Below are positions 17,154 through 25,439 of a stretch of DNA of 64,000 nucleotides, piece after piece. The notes under the pieces were generated by a model. The model saw only the letters and a list, made by a program, of their open reading frames with translations, was not told the origin of the DNA and did not search any database. Numbering within the stretch: position 1 is the stretch's first letter; each line of letters opens with the position of its first letter. Where the stretch lies: the NCBI GenBank assembly GCA_020636135.1, contig JACJYK010000001.1, positions 2,094,501 through 2,158,500 of the forward strand, read 5' to 3'. The stretch is from Lewinellaceae bacterium (lineage in GTDB: Bacteria > Bacteroidota > Bacteroidia > Chitinophagales > Saprospiraceae). A program made the position numbers and the translations under genes.

Positions 17154-18865
17154 ATTAGATCATTAATGGTTACTCCTTTGTTTTCAGCACCGTCAGTCAG
17201 ATCAAACTCTTTGATAATCTGACCTTTTTTTAATAAAACAACGTAATCCATTTTGTTGGCAACAAACAGCTTGTGTGTGGCCACGATAATGGTTTTGTTC
17301 GGATATGCGGTAAGGATATTGTCAATGATTTCATTGGATGTTTTAATATCCAGCGCACTGGTGGGTTCATCAAAAATCAATATTCCGCAGTCTTTATAGA
17401 GTGCCCGTGCGATCAGGATGCGCTGGAATTGCCCTTTACTCAACGTAACTCCGTTTTTGCCCAGTTTGGTATGCAATTTGTCCGGCAGATCATTGACGAC
17501 TTCCGTCAAACAGCTGATGCGCAGCAGGTCTTCCAGTCTTGCTCTCGGATATTCTGCGTCCTCACTCAGGGTTATATTATACAAGATGCTTTCATCGAAG
17601 ATGTGGCCGTCCTGGGACACGGCGCCTATACAGCATTCGGAAGGGTGGTAGTCGTTGGTCCGGTGTCGGAAAATGACCTTACCTTTTTCCGGTGTAATAA
17701 GGCCGTTCATGATGTTGAGCAAAGTGGACTTGCCGTTACCGCTTTCACCAATAAACGCTAATTTATGACCATGCTTTAAGGTCAGATTAACGTTTGCAAC
17801 TCCATGGTTGGTGGTTGGATAAAAGTAGGTGACATTTTCAAGAAGTATGTCAGCATCGATACGCTCTTCTGACCGCCTGGTCCAGGTATCATCGGAGACT
17901 GTCTCGTAAAAGTCCTGCAATCGTTTCAAACTTAATTTGGCATACTCGCGATCCTGAAGAAATTGAAGGGTGTCGTGCATGGGTTGTCTGGTCCTTCCCA
18001 AAATGTACTGAATGGCGAGGAGTGCGCCCAGGGTCATATGTCCGTTGATAATACTGAAACATGCGATCGCGAAAATGATTCCATCACGGATTTCAGAAGA
18101 GATCAGATTGCCCCCTTTGTATAGCTGGACCAACCGAAGGATGGATAACCGTATATTGGAGGTGTACTGGTGCAACTCGTGCCATAATTTCAAATGACGG
18201 CTTTCGAGCTTGTTCATTTTAATGTCAAATACTCCCTTTACCGCTTGAATGACCTCGCTCTGAATACGCGAATTCATATTGTACCGTTCATGATCAATCT
18301 TCGCACTAACCCCCAGGAAAAGAATTTCCCAGCCAACGAGAATACAAATGGAGACGATGAATACGACGGCTATTGTTGAATTGAAGAAGAACAATACCAT
18401 GGAAAAAAGGCCAAGACTGAAAATGGAATTTATCAGGGTAATGATACCATCGGTCAGAAACATTTCTATGCGGACATTATCATTGACATTTTGGATGACC
18501 TGACCTTCGTTAATGTTCTTGAATCCCAGGTAATTATTCTTGAGCAGCTTGCTGTAATAATGTTCGACGATCACGATATTAATACGGACGCCGATATTGC
18601 GGAGGATCCAGGTTTTCGAAAAATCCGCCAGCATCCCACCGATATTAAAAATGATGATGGCAGCAATGATATAGATGATGAAGGACTTGTCCGAAAAGAA
18701 GATACCCTCATCAACCAGGAGTCGGGTCAGAAACGGAATGGATAATTCTGTAGCCGTCCAAATGACGTAGAGCAGGATAGCATAGAGTACCCCTGCCCGA
18801 AATTTAAGAAGGTGTCTGAATAGAGTCCGGAAATTTAATTCACCAACTGCTTCCGTATTTTGCAT
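17150..18865 (-). CDS. ABC exporter with fused permease and ATPase
   Basis: 571 residues. Six membrane helices fill residues about 20-320, and the nucleotide-binding domain runs from about 340. Walker A is GESGNGKS (373-380), the signature reads LSKGQ instead of LSGGQ, and Walker B/D-loop is LIFDEPTSALD. There is no N-terminal C39 peptidase domain, so it would not itself cleave double-glycine leaders. Together with the overlapping HlyD-type gene it forms a type I-like export system for a peptide, small protein or lipid. The upstream 550 bases hold no confident gene, where a cargo gene might be expected. The Lys in the signature motif is a mild deviation also seen in some exporters. Confidence 0.9.
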   Translation of the reverse strand: MQNTEAVGELNFRTLFRHLLKFRAGVLYAILLYVIWTATELSIPFLTRLLVDEGIFFSDKSFIIYIIAAIIIFNIGGMLADFSKTWILRNIGVRINIVIVEHYYSKLLKNNYLGFKNINEGQVIQNVNDNVRIEMFLTDGIITLINSIFSLGLFSMVLFFFNSTIAVVFIVSICILVGWEILFLGVSAKIDHERYNMNSRIQSEVIQAVKGVFDIKMNKLESRHLKLWHELHQYTSNIRLSILRLVQLYKGGNLISSEIRDGIIFAIACFSIINGHMTLGALLAIQYILGRTRQPMHDTLQFLQDREYAKLSLKRLQDFYETVSDDTWTRRSEERIDADILLENVTYFYPTTNHGVANVNLTLKHGHKLAFIGESGNGKSTLLNIMNGLITPEKGKVIFRHRTNDYHPSECCIGAVSQDGHIFDESILYNITLSEDAEYPRARLEDLLRISCLTEVVNDLPDKLHTKLGKNGVTLSKGQFQRILIARALYKDCGILIFDEPTSALDIKTSNEIIDNILTAYPNKTIIVATHKLFVANKMDYVVLLKKGQIIKEFDLTDGAENKGVTINDLM

Positions 18866-19416
18866 GTATCTCTCGACTGTCTTGTTAATCCGTTATAGAG
18901 TCGCTGATGGCTTCAATATACCGAATGACATCAGCGTGGCTAAATATAAAGTCGGATCAGCAGCATTTTTATGGTTCGTTTGGAACAAAAAAGTAGTCTT
19001 CATAATGGAAGTATTCAAGGGTAAGTATCCTGTTGCTATTAAAACAATGGTTACTCTTCAATGGTCCGAACCATGCACTTAATCCTGCGAGCCAGACTGT
19101 TTAGCATCATCCCGATCAATGGACACCTCAATGGAATATCCCTCTGGACGCAAATTTAATACCAGGTTACAAATAACTTAATATTGATATATATAAAACT
19201 AATGATTTCAGTAAATTTTCAGAATCTTCAAGACAAAAAAAACGGATATTCGGTCTGCGGCACGCATATAATACCAATATATTAACATAATTCAAGATTC
19301 TGCCCGATTGCCGGGTAAATCGTAGTTGCCTTTACCGGATTTCGGTCAGGAAGTGTATTTAGTTGGAATAACAGGAATATCCGGCATTGCGGAGTGAGAG
19401 CACGCCAGGATCAATA
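18866..19416. other. 551-base gap without a confident gene
   Basis: AT-rich stretch between the ABC exporter start and the end of the fructosamine kinase gene. It contains no tRNA-like cloverleaf, no long inverted repeat and no clear TAnnTTTG promoter that I could fix with spacing. Two weak small reading frames exist: 36 codons on the minus strand at 18893-19003 and 72 codons on the plus strand from 18864. It probably carries the exporter's promoter and leader region; a very small cargo gene or a regulatory RNA cannot be excluded. Confidence 0.5.
18893..19003 (-). CDS. Possible 36-residue peptide upstream of ABC exporter (speculative)
   Basis: An ATG-initiated frame of 36 codons ends 27 bases before the exporter start, on the same strand. 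The predicted peptide begins MKTTFLFQTNHK and ends GILKPSATL. It has no double-glycine leader, no cysteine and no recognisable natural-product leader motif, and no ribosome binding site is evident. Its only support is position: cargo or leader peptides are often encoded directly upstream of such exporters. It may well be chance. Confidence 0.2.
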   Translation of the reverse strand: MKTTFLFQTNHKNAADPTLYLATLMSFGILKPSATL

Positions 19417-20271
19417 TCAATAGCGGTTGATCACTTCCAGGCACGAAGAGACATAACTGCCGCCAAATAGATTTACGTGGACAAGCAGATAATACAACTG
19501 GTAGTCCGGAACGCGTTCCTCCCACCCATGTTCAAGGGGATAAGTTTCCCGGTAGCTGTGGTAAAAGGAATCCGGGAAACCGCCGAAGAGCAGGCTCATT
19601 GCCAGGTCAACTTCCCGGTGACCGTAATACACAGCCGGGTCGATCAACACGGGCTCTCCGCTGATTGATGCCAGGTAATTACCACTCCACAGGTCGCCGT
19701 GGAGCAGGGATGGATGTTCCTCCGGTAACCTGGCTACAAGCATCTTGAGAAATTGATCGAATTGACGCTGATCGCTTGCTGTAAAAAAACCGGAATCGCA
19801 TGCCTTTTTCCATTGCGGTTGCAGGCGCTCAGCGATGTAGAATTCCACCCAGGTGGCTTGATAGTCATTGGTCTGCGGGAGGCTTCCAATAAAATTGCTT
19901 CGGGAATACCCATACAGATCGGCCGAATTCCGGTGCAGTTCCGCCAGACGCTGACCAAACCTGATCCCGAATGGACGGTCGAGATGACGGGTAGAGGGTA
20001 TATACTCCATGAGGATATAAGAACACTGTCCGGATTCTCCTTGCCGGTAGACTTCGGGAACCCGGATTGATCCGCTTGACTGAATAATCTGAAGGCCATC
20101 CACCTCCGCTTCAAGCATTGATTTACCCTGCTTTTCAGTGCTCAGCTTTAGGACAAATGCCTCAGAATCGTTTTGGAGGAGATACACCTGGTGGATGCTC
20201 CCACCGGATAAGACAGTAGGTTGTAAATGATTAAGCCCGAGAAGGGTAAGGACCTCTCCGGGAATGATCAC
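19417..20271 (-). CDS. Fructosamine kinase family protein
   Basis: 284 residues, the usual family length. The aminoglycoside-phosphotransferase-like kinase fold is shown by the N-lobe lysine in FVLKL (about residue 42), the hinge ILMEYI (87-92), the catalytic loop HGDLWSGN (191-198) and the metal-binding DPAVYYGHRE (211-220). The last two motifs are diagnostic for the fructosamine-3-kinase/ketosamine kinase family. Members phosphorylate sugars attached to amines, which destabilises the adduct and repairs glycated proteins or metabolites. Its start overlaps the stop of the LytTR response regulator gene by 4 bases, so it is the third gene of a two-component operon. Why a deglycation kinase is coupled to a sensor is not known. 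Confidence 0.9.
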   Translation of the reverse strand: MIIPGEVLTLLGLNHLQPTVLSGGSIHQVYLLQNDSEAFVLKLSTEKQGKSMLEAEVDGLQIIQSSGSIRVPEVYRQGESGQCSYILMEYIPSTRHLDRPFGIRFGQRLAELHRNSADLYGYSRSNFIGSLPQTNDYQATWVEFYIAERLQPQWKKACDSGFFTASDQRQFDQFLKMLVARLPEEHPSLLHGDLWSGNYLASISGEPVLIDPAVYYGHREVDLAMSLLFGGFPDSFYHSYRETYPLEHGWEERVPDYQLYYLLVHVNLFGGSYVSSCLEVINRY

Positions 20272-21002
20272 AACTTATTGTCGTTGATCATCTGGAGCAG
20301 CTCATCCCGGTAGTTCTTACCGATAGGTAAGTGTTTGGTTTGCCCTTTTTCGGTGACTTCCACCATGTTACCCACAATCGCTTCTATTTTATTGATATTG
20401 ACGATGTAAGAGCGGTGGATGCGTTTAAACATGGGTGTAGGCAATTTATCTTCCAGGCTCTTCATTGTTTGTAATGTGATGACCCTGGATTGGTCCAGCC
20501 GGATTATGACATAGTCTTTCAATCCTTCAATGTAGATGATATCGGCAAAACGGACACGGACAAGTTTTTTATCGGCTTTGATGAAGATGTAATCTTTCTC
20601 GTCGACATCCTCCGTATGAGGTTGATGGGCCTGGGCAGTCAATTTTTGTTCTTCAATGGCCCGGTTTACGGCTTTCATGAATCGTTCAAATGAGATGGGC
20701 TTCAAGAGATAATCAACCGCATCCAGCTCATAACTCTGGAGTGCGTAGTTTGAATAGGCCGTGGTAAAGATGACCATTGGAGGGTGGGAGAGTGTCTTCA
20801 GGAAATCGATCCCTGTCAACTGCGGCATCTGGATATCCAGGAAGATCAGATCAATCCGATGGTTATTTATGGCTTCATTGGCTTCAAAAGCGTTATTGCA
20901 TCGTTTTACCAGCACCAGATCCGGAACCTTTTCAATATAGGTTTCCAAAACATCCAGTGCCAGCGGTTCATCATCAACAATAATCACGTTGAGTTTACTC
21001 AT
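20268..21002 (-). CDS. LytTR-family response regulator
   Basis: 244 residues. The receiver domain (1-120) has the acidic pocket at Asp10/Asp11, the phospho-acceptor Asp56 in LIFLDIQMP, the conserved Thr/Ser in FTTAYS and the Lys in LLKPI. The LytTR DNA-binding domain (about 135-240) shows the typical IYIEGLKDYVII and FKRIHRSYIVN strands. It is paired with the histidine kinase immediately upstream (one base apart) and would bind direct repeats at target promoters once phosphorylated. Targets are not evident in the window. Confidence 0.95.
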   Translation of the reverse strand: MSKLNVIIVDDEPLALDVLETYIEKVPDLVLVKRCNNAFEANEAINNHRIDLIFLDIQMPQLTGIDFLKTLSHPPMVIFTTAYSNYALQSYELDAVDYLLKPISFERFMKAVNRAIEEQKLTAQAHQPHTEDVDEKDYIFIKADKKLVRVRFADIIYIEGLKDYVIIRLDQSRVITLQTMKSLEDKLPTPMFKRIHRSYIVNINKIEAIVGNMVEVTEKGQTKHLPIGKNYRDELLQMINDNKL

Positions 21003-21003
21003 C

Positions 21004-22023
21004 TTATACGATTTCCAGGTTTAGATCCATCAAAACCTTGTATGCATCAGGCTTATCCTCTATGTTTAACGCATAGGCTTGTGGATAGATCAAATTTAAT
21101 CTTCTTTTTACGTTCATTAAACCTATACCGCCTACTTTTCGGAGTTCGGGGGTAGGTAATGCCGGCGGTTTGCTGTTTTCGATCTCAAAATGCAACTTAT
21201 TTCCCTTCACCTGCATGATTATCCGCACGAAGCCGTGCGAAATACCCCGGTTGAGTCCATGCTTGAATGCATTTTCCAGGAACGGAATAAACATGAGCGG
21301 GGCTACCTTCTGATCGGAAATATCGCCCTCAACATCAAAGGTGATATTCGCTTTGTTCCCCTGTCTCAATAATTCAAGATCGAGGTAATTGCGGATGTAC
21401 TTAATTTCCTTGGTAAGCAGCACACGGCGTTCATTGCACTCATACAGCATATACCGGAGCATCTCTGATAATTTGATAACGATTTCAGGTGCTGCGTCCG
21501 ACTTCTTTAAAGTCAGAGCGTACAAATTATTGAGTGTGTTGAAGAGAAAATGAGGGTTGATTTGTGATTTGAGGAATTTTAATTCGGTCTGGATTTGTGA
21601 GGTTTCTATTTCCTTGCTGGCTGACTGCTGTTTGACGTAGTCCCTGATGATCTTGGTTATGGTGGTCGTACCGGTTACAAAAAAGAAAGTCAGGAAAAAC
21701 ATAACCATAGCACTGACACCCATAGGTACGCCGGACACCATGGAATATACAGCGGTATTAATAGGGGTGATCAATAGGCATAATCCCAGTAACATCAGGG
21801 TGTAAAACAGGAAGTTTTTGCTCAGGTAGGTGGGGATCAGCAAATAGATGTTGATGTAAACACCGGCCATCAGAAAGAGCAGTACCGGTATATTGCTGAT
21901 GGCACTGGGCGCCAGCGGGCGCAGGACCAGAAAAATGACCAGCCACCCCAGTGCATGTCTGAACAAAGGATGGGTAAAAAACCTGCCTACGGCACTCCTG
22001 CGAATTACTTTGGTTAATGTCAT
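21004..22023 (-). CDS. LytS/YehU-type sensor histidine kinase
   Basis: 339 residues. Four hydrophobic segments occupy about residues 22-125 (near 24-38, 45-64, 71-90 and 102-120), with no obvious extracytoplasmic sensor domain. The His_kinase motif follows, with phospho-acceptor His158 in QINPHFLFNTLNNL, and then a HATPase domain with the N-box-like FLENAFKHG and the G-box GGIGLMNVKRRL. This is the standard partner of LytTR regulators in Bacteroidota and is encoded one base from one. The signal is unknown. Confidence 0.94.
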   Translation of the reverse strand: MTLTKVIRRSAVGRFFTHPLFRHALGWLVIFLVLRPLAPSAISNIPVLLFLMAGVYINIYLLIPTYLSKNFLFYTLMLLGLCLLITPINTAVYSMVSGVPMGVSAMVMFFLTFFFVTGTTTITKIIRDYVKQQSASKEIETSQIQTELKFLKSQINPHFLFNTLNNLYALTLKKSDAAPEIVIKLSEMLRYMLYECNERRVLLTKEIKYIRNYLDLELLRQGNKANITFDVEGDISDQKVAPLMFIPFLENAFKHGLNRGISHGFVRIIMQVKGNKLHFEIENSKPPALPTPELRKVGGIGLMNVKRRLNLIYPQAYALNIEDKPDAYKVLMDLNLEIV

Positions 22024-22200
22024 ATTCGGAAATCACTCCGGCCTTCAACGATGGTACTTCTTCCTGTCCTAAACCAAAGATAATTTAGACTAAATGAAAC
22101 GATGGATCGACTACGGGAATTTTTATCATGTCCCGATACAACTAGTTGTCTGTCTTTGTACGGAACCTGCTAAAACCATTCAGGTCTTCAATTCCTTTCG

Positions 22201-22208
22201 TAATTTTG
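22201..22208 (+). promoter_or_regulatory. Putative -7 box for pterin genes
   Basis: TAATTTTG matches TAnnTTTG and lies 23 bases before the ATG at 22232. It would drive the two pterin genes, possibly through fabD and yqgE. Confidence 0.45.
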
Positions 22209-22231
22209 CGGCCGATTCATAAATCGAAGCA

Positions 22232-22642
22232 ATGGTATACGTAACACGTATCGAGAAATTCAATGCAGCGCATAAACTGTGGGTCAAAGATTGGCCGGAT
22301 GAAAAGAACTGGGAAGTTTTTGGTAAATGTGCTAACCCGAACTGGCATGGTCACAATTATACCTTGTATGTGACGGTCAAGGGAAAACCGGATCCGGTCA
22401 CCGGATTTTTACTGGATGCGCGGGTGCTCTCCCAAATCATTAACCAGGAGGTGCTTGAACATTTGGACCACAAAAACCTTAATTTAGATGTCCCTTTCAT
22501 ACCTCCGACGATGCTTCCCAGTACGGAGAATCTGGTGATGGTCATTTGGGACTTGTTGAAGGACAAAATACCTTCCGGTCAATTGCACGCCATCAAGCTG
22601 TATGAGACCGAAAAGATCTATGTCGAATATTTTGGTGAGTAA
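22232..22642 (+). CDS. 6-pyruvoyl-tetrahydropterin synthase / 6-carboxytetrahydropterin synthase family
   Basis: 136 residues. The zinc ligands are His14 (FNAAHKL), His39 and His41 (NWHGHNY), and Cys33 sits at the family's catalytic cysteine position. LDHKNLN, PSTENL and the C-terminal YETEKIYVEYFG complete the family pattern. Enzymes of this fold convert 7,8-dihydroneopterin triphosphate to 6-pyruvoyl-tetrahydropterin (biopterin route) or 6-carboxy-tetrahydropterin (queuosine route, QueD). FolE, which makes that substrate, is encoded 15 bases downstream. No QueC or QueE lies nearby, so I cannot decide between the two routes. Confidence 0.92.
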   Translation: MVYVTRIEKFNAAHKLWVKDWPDEKNWEVFGKCANPNWHGHNYTLYVTVKGKPDPVTGFLLDARVLSQIINQEVLEHLDHKNLNLDVPFIPPTMLPSTENLVMVIWDLLKDKIPSGQLHAIKLYETEKIYVEYFGE

Positions 22643-22657
22643 TCGTAAATCACTTCC

Positions 22658-23254
22658 ATGACGTACTTAAAAACCGAGGACTACCAGGACAGCATAACCG
22701 ATCAATTGACAGGCTTTTATCATCAGATCCTGGAAAACCTGGGTGAAGACCCATCCCGGCAGGGATTGATGAAAACTCCGGAACGGGTCGCGAAAGCCAT
22801 GCAGTTCCTCACGCAGGGCTACGACCAGGATCCGGTAACCATTCTCCAGTCTGCCATGTTTGATGAAGAATACAGTGAGATGGTCCTGGTGAAGGATATT
22901 GAATTGTATTCCTTGTGTGAACATCACATGTTACCCTTCTTTGGCAAGGCACATATTGCCTATATTCCGAATGGTAAAATTGTCGGATTGAGCAAAATTC
23001 CCCGTGTGGTGGATGTGTTTGCTAGAAGGCTGCAAGTGCAGGAACGACTCACACTGGAGATCCTTAATTGCATCCAGGATACACTGAATCCACTGGGTGC
23101 GGCTATCGTCATTGAAGCCCAGCATTTATGTATGATGATGCGGGGTGTTCAGAAACAAAATTCGATGACGACTACATCAGCCTTTACCGGGGAATTCCGC
23201 AAGGAAAAAACCCGCAGCGAATTCCTTAATCTGATCAGCGCCAGTCTGATTTGA
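22658..23254 (+). CDS. folE: GTP cyclohydrolase I
   Basis: 198 residues. Zinc ligands Cys87, His90 (SLCEHHMLPF) and Cys158 (QHLCMMMRG) are all present, as are the active-site segments GLSKIPRVVDVFARRLQVQERLT and the C-terminal TRSEFL. The enzyme opens GTP to 7,8-dihydroneopterin triphosphate, the entry to folate, biopterin and queuosine synthesis. It lies directly downstream of the pyruvoyl-tetrahydropterin-synthase-like gene, which uses its product, so the pair is functionally coherent. A typical member in length and motifs. Confidence 0.96.
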   Translation: MTYLKTEDYQDSITDQLTGFYHQILENLGEDPSRQGLMKTPERVAKAMQFLTQGYDQDPVTILQSAMFDEEYSEMVLVKDIELYSLCEHHMLPFFGKAHIAYIPNGKIVGLSKIPRVVDVFARRLQVQERLTLEILNCIQDTLNPLGAAIVIEAQHLCMMMRGVQKQNSMTTTSAFTGEFRKEKTRSEFLNLISASLI

Positions 23255-23297
23255 TCCTTTCAGGAATTATTTTTTTTTGTATAAGCAAACCAACAAG

Positions 23298-24176
23298 ATG
23301 AAAGCATATGTATTCCCCGGCCAGGCAGCTCAGTTCGTGGGTATGGGCCAAGACATGTATGAGTCTTCCGCACTTGCCAGAGAATTATTTGAGGAAGCCA
23401 ATGCGATTTTGGGATTTCCCATAACCGAAGTCATGTTTTCCGGTACGGAAGAAGATTTAAAAGAAACGAAGGTTACCCAGCCGTCGGTATTCCTGCACTC
23501 GGTCATCCGGGCTAAGATGGCCGGAGATGACTTCCGGCCGGATATGGTAGCCGGTCATTCATTAGGTGAATTCAGTGCCCTGGTGGCGAATGGCGCCCTT
23601 GATTTTGCATCGGGTCTTCAGCTGGTTTACAAACGTGCACTGGCTATGCAGCAAGCATGTGAACAGAATCCCGGTACCATGGCTGCCATCGTTGGACTGG
23701 ATGATGCCATCACGGAATCCATTTGCCAAAACATTGACGATGTGGTTGTACCGGCGAACTATAATTGTCCGGGCCAGTTGGTGATTTCCGGGAGTATGGC
23801 TGGTGTGGAAACAGCTACTGCAAAATTAACCGAAGCTGGAGCTAAACGAGCCATCATTATTGCCGTAGGAGGTGCATTTCACTCTCCACTCATGAAGCAG
23901 GCAGAAGACGAACTGGCAGCAGCTATTGAAGCGACCAGTTTCCGCCATCCAGCATGTCCCATATACCAGAATGTAGATGCAAAACCGCATCTTGAACCTG
24001 CTGATATCAAAGCGAATCTTATCAAACAATTGACCGCCCCCGTACGTTGGACAGCGATTATGGAACAGATGATTGCTGACGGCGCGACCCAATTTATTGA
24101 GGTAGGCGGAACCGGCAAGATGCTGACTTCGTTTGTAAAAAGAATTGACCGCAATATGCCAACGGAGGCATTATAA
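23298..24176 (+). CDS. fabD: Malonyl-CoA:ACP transacylase
   Basis: 292 residues from the ATG at 23298, where the family N-terminus KAYVFPGQAAQFVGMG begins; the open frame extends upstream to a TTG at 23277 without family support. The nucleophile elbow GHSLGE places the catalytic Ser at residue 88, and His195 in GGAFHSPLM is the partner base. The oxyanion Gln is in FPGQ. The enzyme loads malonyl groups onto acyl carrier protein for fatty-acid synthesis in the cytoplasm. No other fab genes flank it. Co-directional with folE (43 bases) and yqgE (16 bases). Confidence 0.95.
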   Translation: MKAYVFPGQAAQFVGMGQDMYESSALARELFEEANAILGFPITEVMFSGTEEDLKETKVTQPSVFLHSVIRAKMAGDDFRPDMVAGHSLGEFSALVANGALDFASGLQLVYKRALAMQQACEQNPGTMAAIVGLDDAITESICQNIDDVVVPANYNCPGQLVISGSMAGVETATAKLTEAGAKRAIIIAVGGAFHSPLMKQAEDELAAAIEATSFRHPACPIYQNVDAKPHLEPADIKANLIKQLTAPVRWTAIMEQMIADGATQFIEVGGTGKMLTSFVKRIDRNMPTEAL

Positions 24177-24192
24177 TCGTATCTTTCAATCC

Positions 24193-24750
24193 ATGGTAGA
24201 TCGAGAAGTCGCTAAGGGACAAATATTATTGGCAGAACCTTTCATGATCGATCCCAATTTCCGAAGATCTGTGGTATTACTCTGTGAACACCATTCCGAT
24301 GGTAGCATAGGCTTTATCCTAAATAAGCCTTTGAAAATGAATGTATCGGAGCTGATCGCCGACTTCCCGGAATTTGAATCAGAAGTCTATTTCGGAGGAC
24401 CAGTCGCTACCGATACCATCCATTACATTCATAATGTTGGTGAATTATTGGAAGAAAGTGTGGAAGTTAACCGCGGTGTGTATTGGGGTGGCGACTTCGG
24501 CAAACTTAAGTTCCTGATCTCATCCAAATTGGTTGAACCGGGCAATATCCGCTTTTTTGTCGGCTATTCGGGCTGGTCGTCCGGGCAGTTGAGTGAAGAA
24601 CTTGGATATGGTAGCTGGGTTATTGCCGATATGCATGCGAACTACCTCTTCAAGTCCCATCCGGCATCACTGTGGAAACAAGTTATGTCCAACAAAGGCC
24701 AGAACTATGAGATCATCGCCCAGATGCCTGACTCCATTAACTGGAACTAA
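24193..24750 (+). CDS. YqgE/AlgH family protein
   Basis: 185 residues from the ATG at 24193, which gives the standard family start (KGQILLAEPFMID); an earlier ATG at 24145 overlaps fabD and is not needed. Conserved segments include RRSVVLLCEHHSDGSIGFILNKPL, VYFGGPV and FFVGYSGWSSGQLSEEL. The family (DUF179) has a known fold but an uncertain role. AlgH was first named for a regulatory effect on alginate in Pseudomonas. Its stop overlaps that of the convergent response regulator gene by 4 bases. Confidence 0.93.
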   Translation: MVDREVAKGQILLAEPFMIDPNFRRSVVLLCEHHSDGSIGFILNKPLKMNVSELIADFPEFESEVYFGGPVATDTIHYIHNVGELLEESVEVNRGVYWGGDFGKLKFLISSKLVEPGNIRFFVGYSGWSSGQLSEELGYGSWVIADMHANYLFKSHPASLWKQVMSNKGQNYEIIAQMPDSINWN

Positions 24751-25439
24751 TCCTGCGGTAGTATAAAACGGTATCCAACCCCTTTCAGAGTTCTGATCTC
24801 CACGCCAGGATCCGCATTCAGATAATTTCTCAGTTTATTGATGTAGACATCCAGGTTGCGGGAATTAAAAATGGAATCATCGCCCCAGACTTTCTTGAGC
24901 AACAGACTGCGGTCGATGACATCATCTTTTTGTTCGTACAGGTAGTTCAGCAGCTGGGATTCCCGGTGTGAGAGGACAAATTCCTGGTCACCGGTTATCA
25001 GGATCTGACGTAAGGGGTGAAATCGGAATGAGCCCAGCCAGAATTCTTTGGCTTCCTGATTGTCCTTGCGTGCATTTTGGGTTAACTGAAGCAAATTCTG
25101 AATGCGCAGTATTAATTCTTCCATGCTGAAGGGCTTACGGATGTAATCGTTCCCCCCGGATTTGAATCCCTCAACCACATCCTGAGCCTGGGTTTTGGCA
25201 GTCAGGAAAAGAATGGGCATTTCGGGATGCAACGATTTTATGGATTTGGCCAGAGACAACCCATCCTGGTGGGGCAGCATGATGTCGAGTACACAGATAT
25301 CTGGTTGAAAGCGATGAAAAGCATCCAGAACAGCGTTGCCATCTTCCTGCAGGTTAACCATGAAGCCACGGCTCTCGAGGCTTTCCTTTACAATTTTCGC
25401 CAGGAATACTTCATCCTCAACGTACAGGATCTTGATCAT
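24747..25439 (-). CDS. OmpR-family response regulator
   Basis: 230 residues. Receiver domain with acidic pair Glu8/Asp9 and phospho-acceptor Asp52 in CVLDIMLP, Thr in FLTAKT and Lys in IRKPF. A winged-helix DNA-binding domain fills residues about 132-228 (LSHRESQLLNYL, then NVDVYINKLRNYL-like recognition region and the C-terminal hairpin GVGYRFIL). Its start overlaps the stop of the partner histidine kinase gene by 4 bases. The system is divergent from the GLPGLI/TonB-type genes, which are candidate targets by position. Confidence 0.95.
   Translation of the reverse strand: MIKILYVEDEVFLAKIVKESLESRGFMVNLQEDGNAVLDAFHRFQPDICVLDIMLPHQDGLSLAKSIKSLHPEMPILFLTAKTQAQDVVEGFKSGGNDYIRKPFSMEELILRIQNLLQLTQNARKDNQEAKEFWLGSFRFHPLRQILITGDQEFVLSHRESQLLNYLYEQKDDVIDRSLLLKKVWGDDSIFNSRNLDVYINKLRNYLNADPGVEIRTLKGVGYRFILPQD

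Noticed and set aside
18864..19082. 72-codon plus-strand frame in the gap beside the ABC exporter
   Set aside because: It starts on the same bases as the divergent exporter start codon, shows no recognisable motif or promoter, and could easily be chance. Its conservation was not testable here.
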